DNA of 64,000 nucleotides. It comes from Heterobilharzia americana (lineage: Eukaryota; Platyhelminthes; Trematoda; Strigeidida; Schistosomatidae). The position numbers and the translations under genes were made by a program. Location of the stretch: contig OX104130.1 of NCBI GenBank assembly GCA_944470555.2, positions 67,895,160 through 67,959,159 of the forward strand, read 5' to 3'. The notes under the pieces were generated by a model. The model made no database searches, was not told where the DNA came from, and saw only the letters and a list, made by a program, of their open reading frames with translations. Within the stretch, counting starts at the first letter, position 1. Every line of letters starts with the position of its first letter. Shown here one piece after another: positions 59,386 through 64,000 of the stretch.

Positions 59386-59884
59386 AAACCTGCCAAACCA
59401 TGATTATCTCAAATGGACGCTGAGTAATCGCGACACTACTCGATTTTCCAGGCTGTAGTATATATACTTTGGTGCAGTGGCTAGTAGTTATTAGCTACTC
59501 CGTATTATTCTCATGTCGTTGACAAGCATAGTTTAGTGATAATTTTCCTTTTATTCAGAGACAAAATATGGGTTTCGTTTAGGTGCTTCTGCTACGTTTT
59601 AGGCTTTGTCACAAAGTAACAAGAAGTTTGAATTTATGAAATAGTCCTATCCTTTGGTTTAAAACACTGGATATTTGAATTCTTGGCACCTAAACTTGTA
59701 CTATTGAGGATATTAGTGTTTTTTTCGTGTTCAAATACAGTCGATAACAGATACAGCTGTTCAGTCTGTAGAGAATTTCGTACGCCCCATAAAGGGATAG
59801 ACTAGTGTAGATTGATTACGTAACACCACCTACTTATTCAATGTATATTTCCAATGAAAAACAATTGTATTTACTTATTTCCAG

Positions 59885-60544
59885 GTGATCGTAAGTTACC
59901 TCCAACCAGTGATGCGCTATCAATGTCGACACAACCACCTTCTCAAGTACAATCGAACCAAAAACGAACTAACAGTGCAGTGATTGATGAAGCTGTCACT
60001 TTACCCAACTATCGATCATATGCATCATCTCAACAAGTTCCACAGAATCAAGTTTCTGCAAATTTTGCTTCTAAGCAAATGTGTGCTTTTGATTCTCATG
60101 TTGCAAAAGGTTCACCAAACGAAAGTATGGATCCAGCTAACACGAAACTGTCTAGTGCATCACAATTTCGGCATCTGTGTATGGGACAACAAGATATAAG
60201 TCCATGTAGTGGGGCGGAATATCAGCTTCCTTTAGGTTCTAATTCGAAACAATGTATTGGTCCTGCTACTGCCTTAGTATCGCCTATGGTCGGTATTCCA
60301 GATGGTGGTATGCCTTTAACTCAAGAGCAATGGGAAAATCGTAAAAGTAAAATTGCTCAATTAGAAAAAATTCATTCTACATTAAGTAAGAGTAAAAGTG
60401 CTTCTACTCCAGGTGCTATGGCTGCAGCAACAGCTGGTGCTGTACTACAACAACGCTTAATGCGTAATTCAGTTTCAATGCAGCAGCAACAGCAACAACA
60501 ACAATCAACGGCATTAAATAACCCAGCACTTCAACCACCATCAG
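59885..60544 (+). CDS. BCL9-like: BCL9/Legless-like protein, coding exon 5 with HD2 beta-catenin-binding motif (residues 607-826)
   Basis: Acceptor TTTCCAG, donor TCA G|GTTAGT, phase 1 to 1, 660 bases. Residues about 749-775 (from 60310) read MPLTQEQWENRKSKIAQLEK, then IHSTL. This aligns without gaps to the HD2 helix of BCL9 (SQEQLEHRERSLQTLRDIQR, then ML). The residues that contact beta-catenin in human BCL9 (R359, L366, I369, L373) are all kept; H358 is Asn. A poly-Gln run of mostly CAA/CAG lies at 60481-60507. The rest is disordered. In BCL9/Legless, HD2 bridges beta-catenin to the Wnt enhanceosome in the nucleus. Shadow frames inside this exon are ignored. Confidence 0.85.
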
Positions 60545-61828
60545 GTTAGTTTATATTGTTGATATTCAAAAAAATCTGGATTATTTTTAAGTTATTTGAA
60601 ACCGATGAAACATAGTTTCGATTCTCTCACTCGGATATATGAAAAAGACACCTTCATTGTTGCGTAAAACAAACCCAATTGTCATATTGTGTAATTACTA
60701 TGGTAAAACACAATGTGATTGTATATCTTTAACTAGAAAAAGTCAGGTCTTACTGAAATGTTGTAAGCCTAACCTTTGAAAGATAAATTGACCTCTCAAC
60801 TACTTGTAAAGTGATGCAAATCAACCTGTTTTTCTGATTTTGGTTATATGGAGAGTTATCTCACCTACCCCGACTCACACTAGTATCTATACAACAATCA
60901 ATATACACTACGTTTTAGACTTATTTTAACTATCCGCCATTAAAATTGAGTACAAGGATGCCAGTTGGAAGAAAGTAATTAGTGTAAAACTCACACTATA
61001 CTTACAGATATTGACAAGTTAAATATAATTTCAGTAACCTATTGGTCATTGCATAAAAAAGATGATATTATTTACATATTGAGTATAAAGTCATCTCTCT
61101 TTGGATAACTTTTTGTATCTGATTTTTAAGTTTCACTTCAACCTCCTTCGAGTATTTCATAAATCGCAAAATTGAAGAGGGATAGTGAAATTTCGTTTGT
61201 TTGTAAGAACAGTAGAACTGACGATTTGTGCATAGTTTGCCTAAGATTTTTCTGTGCTCAGCCCTCAATATATTAATAAAATCTAGAATATCCTGTTTAA
61301 GAAAATATTTTGATAAGTGCTACAGTGTGTTTTGTAATCGTTTTATAGGTTGTAGACCGCATTCACTATAGAAGCAGCTGAATCACTAAGGTTGCTACAG
61401 GTAGTGACAATGGGGATGGTTGAAAATATTTAGACAAGGAGAATTTTTGAAATATGATCGACTGTCACCAGTCTTCATAATTACTTGATCAAGCTATCAT
61501 CAGTTTAAGTTCTTCGCTGTTGTATGCTAGTGAGAAAGTTGTGTCCATATGCCATCTAGTTCCGAACTTAAAACTTATTTTCCCGATTTCGACTGTAAAA
61601 GTAAATTCTTATGTTTATCTGTTTACTGCCAGTCATATCATGATTTTAATTCTCTTACTTTTCCACTGGTTGACTTGACTTCGATGTACTGGTGTGAAGT
61701 GTGGTAAGTTTGACCAATACAAAATCACTCGATGTTGTCATATTTTGGTTTTATGGGTTCGCAGTTAACTTTAGTGTTCTTTACAAATGCTTAACCGATT
61801 CTTATTTCGAAATCTCTTCACCATTCAG
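60545..61828 (+). other. intron 5 of the BCL9-like gene (1.3 kb)
   Basis: Donor GTTAGT at 60545, acceptor CATTCAG ending at 61828. No repeat family or coding sequence recognised. Confidence 0.8.
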
Positions 61829-62949
61829 CTGGTAATAATACGTTACCATATCCTGAATCTCTTGGAATATGTCAGATGGATACCGAAAACTATAATATAA
61901 CTCGTCAAGGTTGTGTAGTTGGATCATCTATCAACAATGAATCAGCTCAACAAGAATGGGATCGGTTGTGTTCTGATTATCAACGGGGTAAGAATGATGC
62001 ATCTGTAATGCGTTATCCAGGATCCAGACAAATGGGATTTTTCGATACAACTGGTTATTCAATTCCTCAAGAGAACAGTCTTTCATCTCAATGTTCCGTC
62101 CCACCTATGGCTGCTGGAACAATGATGTTGCCTTCTGGTCAAGTCATGATAATGGACCAGCAAGCTTGTCAACCACCTGCTTACCAAAGTGGTCCTCCTG
62201 TTGTAATGGTTCCACCAAATAATTCTAATATGTGTTCGTCGAATCCAGGTTATCCTCCATCAAATTCATTGAACTGTCTAACTGAGGAACCAGGTCGAAC
62301 AATAGGACCGGTTGGTCAGGAACATATGTCTTCTGGAATAGTTCCATCCGCTGGACAAAAAAGATCTTATCATGCTACTTCAGGTGGTGAAAGCTGGTTG
62401 TCCCCGAATCCAAATCGTCTATCGATGTCACCTGTTCCGAATATTGAAAATTCAACGTTTGTCGGTCATATTCAACCCAATTCAATATCATCTGTTTGTC
62501 GAGCAAGCCAAATGTTAAGTGTTGTTCCCTCTCCTGTCGGTTCTGTCCCTCCTACTTGCATGCCAATCACTAATACTAACCAACAATCAGTTGGTCGTGG
62601 TTCTGGTTCAACTAAGCCTGGTACAAAAAAACGTAAAGCTGCTGGATCTGGTAGATCTAGTGTTGTTACAAATACTGGTTATAATTCATCACTACCAGCA
62701 GTAAATCAACAGCCATCACCCACTAATCAAAATTCTCATTGTCTTAAGCAGTCGACAACGACAACAACAACAACTAATTCAAGTGGTACAACTCCGAATA
62801 AATTATTGAATCCTGCCTACAGTAGTGATGATTTACAAACCAATCATTTCCCTCGCTCTATAGCTAATCATCCGCGTCCTACGCATCAAGTACCACCTCC
62901 TGGTCGTCCACCATTTCAACCTACCGATCCTTGTATGATGCATTATTCT
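61829..62949 (+). CDS. BCL9-like: BCL9/Legless-like protein, coding exon 6 with HD3-like motif and NLS (residues 827-1200, continues)
   Basis: The acceptor ACCATTCAG completes a GCT codon. The donor TAT TCT|GTGAGT ends it in phase 0. Residues about 865-881 read SAQQEWDRLCSDYQRGK, matching the BCL9 HD3 pattern (Q..W..L...F/Y....K) about 115 residues after HD2, close to the BCL9 spacing. KPGTKKRKAAGSGRS (about 1089) is a likely nuclear localisation signal. The remainder is Pro/Ser/Gln/Asn-rich with a Thr run. The frame stays open for 25 codons past the donor, but that text is hydrophobic and intron-like. The next exon should lie beyond 64000; an unspliced end at 63025-63027 is the alternative. 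Confidence 0.85.
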
Positions 62950-64000
62950 GTGAGTAAAACTTTTCCCATAATTTTTGCTTTGTTGTCTTTTATAAAGTAT
63001 GTGAATATATTAGTTAACCTTGATTAAATTAGGCTGACTATAAAGGCCACCCTAACGACTGCCGAGATAACCAATTATGTTGCTGCATACCCAGTAGAAA
63101 TACGGAAACTTAATTGGTCATTTCACTAGTTGTTAGGGTGACTTCTAAAATCACTTGTAAACTTTAAGCAGCTGAATGATTTCTTATCAGTAAAAACGGT
63201 ACATGAAGGATGTTTTTTTTTATATATCAGTGAATAAGTAAAGCTATCATCTCTTGTTTAGACCCCTTGGATATGAACTGACTAATGAGACTATAGTTAC
63301 TGCTGATTAGTATCGGTACTTTCCAGCTATGAATTTTTACCAGGTAATATATTTCATGAATTTATGTTTCTGAGTTAATTACAATTCAGCATTCAATTTT
63401 TAAAAAAATAGTAAGTTCCTTTCTTTTCGTTCTATTCTTTACTCTCCTCTCTTCCTTTCCACTAAATACTTCGTCATCATATCAACTATACACACATAGT
63501 TCCTATGTGTGTATTTGTGTATGTATGTATGTATTCTATGAATGAATGAATCCAAGCGCGTGAATTATTATTCCAATGTCTATGGATGGAATTAGATTGT
63601 TTTTCTCAAGGTCGTTTTTATTAAGTGATATCGAATTTCGTTTATCGTAACAGGGAGGCTTGAAAACACCCTTCAATGTATGTATGCATGTATGCATGAC
63701 TGTAACTGTTCATGTGCATGTATATACACACAACTGCCTTTGTACACTGTTTGTCACAATAGATACAAGAAGTAAGCAGTCTCTACATTTCACCTTTTCA
63801 TTTTCTTTCTAATTGACCTGTTTGCATCCTATATTGGCCTGTTATCATAGTTACACTGCTATTTCTCTTAGCAGTGAATATTCACCTCACCACCTGCCAA
63901 AGTCGTTCATCCAACTCTTTCCCTAGCTATACACACACACACACGCACATGTGTTTAGAGTTTGATCTGTCTAGCTTACTCTAAGGGCTTAGAAATGTTT
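62950..64000 (+). other. probable start of intron 6 (runs off the window)
   Basis: Begins with the GTGAGT donor. AT-rich, with short ATGT/TGTA-type simple repeats near 63505-63545 and 63680-63725. I found no acceptor followed by a convincing open frame up to the window end. A small inverted repeat sits at 63045-63142. Confidence 0.55.
63045..63142. repeat. short imperfect fold-back repeat
   Basis: GGCCACCCTAACGACT at 63045 and TAACCAATTATG up to 63078 are mirrored by TTAATTGGTCATTTC and TAGTTGTTAGGGTGACTT (63107-63142), with several mismatches. This is MITE-like in size (about 100 bases). No coding. Confidence 0.6.

Larger units (their letters stand above)
55632..59884 (+). other. intron 4 of the BCL9-like gene (4.3 kb)
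   Basis: Donor GTAAGT at 55632, acceptor TTTCCAG ending at 59884. Contains a Penelope-type piece, a non-LTR piece, a TA tract and two family D repeats. I recognise nothing in 55632-56735 or 57711-58670. Confidence 0.75.

Noticed and set aside
62519..62704. Leu/Val-rich open frame inside exon 6, and similar frames at 59984-60199 and 55644-55856
   Set aside because: They are alternative-frame or intron-overlapping shadows of the BCL9-like exons, whose own frame has the conserved motifs and matching splice phases.
62950..63027. Exon 6 ending at the in-frame stop at 63025-63027
   Set aside because: The text after 62949 is hydrophobic and intron-like, and a good GTGAGT donor lies at the change. 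I keep it only as an alternative.
1..64000. Bacterial-type features (operons, ribosome binding sites, CRISPR arrays, replication origins)
   Set aside because: The intron-exon structure, spliceosomal borders and animal retroelements show a eukaryotic nuclear sequence. No spaced direct-repeat array was seen.

Overview
The window looks like nuclear DNA of a blood fluke (genus Schistosoma; species not determined). It is AT-rich with very long introns. It is crowded with schistosome-type retroelement relics: tRNA-headed repeats carrying hammerhead ribozymes (SMalpha type), RTE-like and other non-LTR reverse transcriptase pieces, Penelope-like pieces with GIY-YIG endonuclease remnants, and one Gypsy-type relic.

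I can support one host protein-coding gene. It is on the + strand and is assembled here from six coding exons: 14288-14416, 27696-28194, 33432-34007, 55017-55631, 59885-60544 and 61829-62949. The splice phases agree at every junction (0,1,1,1,1). Together they give 1200 codons without a stop, and the last exon ends at a good donor, so the gene probably runs out of the window. Exon 5 encodes a helix that keeps the beta-catenin-contacting residues of the BCL9/Legless HD2 motif. Exon 6, about 115 residues later, has an HD3-like W..L...Y segment and a basic nuclear-localisation-like stretch. I therefore call it a BCL9/Legless-like Wnt co-activator. Its N-terminal third (exons 1-3) is unlike the BCL9 I know, and I see no HD1 (Pygopus-binding) motif.

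Layout: 1-14287 is intergenic or 5' flank with degenerate repeats, a ribozyme palindrome (4.4-4.7 kb) and a Gypsy relic (7.0-8.6 kb). Intron 1 (14.4-27.7 kb) holds a Penelope-like relic, several SMalpha copies and two RTE fragments that share about 745 bp of apparently identical sequence in inverted orientation. Intron 2 (28.2-33.4 kb) holds SINE-like repeats, a non-LTR fragment and a 90-bp TA tract. Intron 3 (34.0-55.0 kb) holds non-LTR fragments, two Penelope-like fragments, palindromic ribozyme repeats and a 51-bp-arm hairpin. Intron 4 (55.6-59.9 kb) holds a second-type Penelope piece, a non-LTR piece and tRNA-like fold-back repeats.

The most unusual material is a second hammerhead-ribozyme repeat family, called HHR-B here. 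It has the same plan as SMalpha (tRNA-like promoter, ribozyme, short tail) but a different ribozyme sequence. It occurs repeatedly as head-to-head palindromes and once as a partial head-to-tail tandem.
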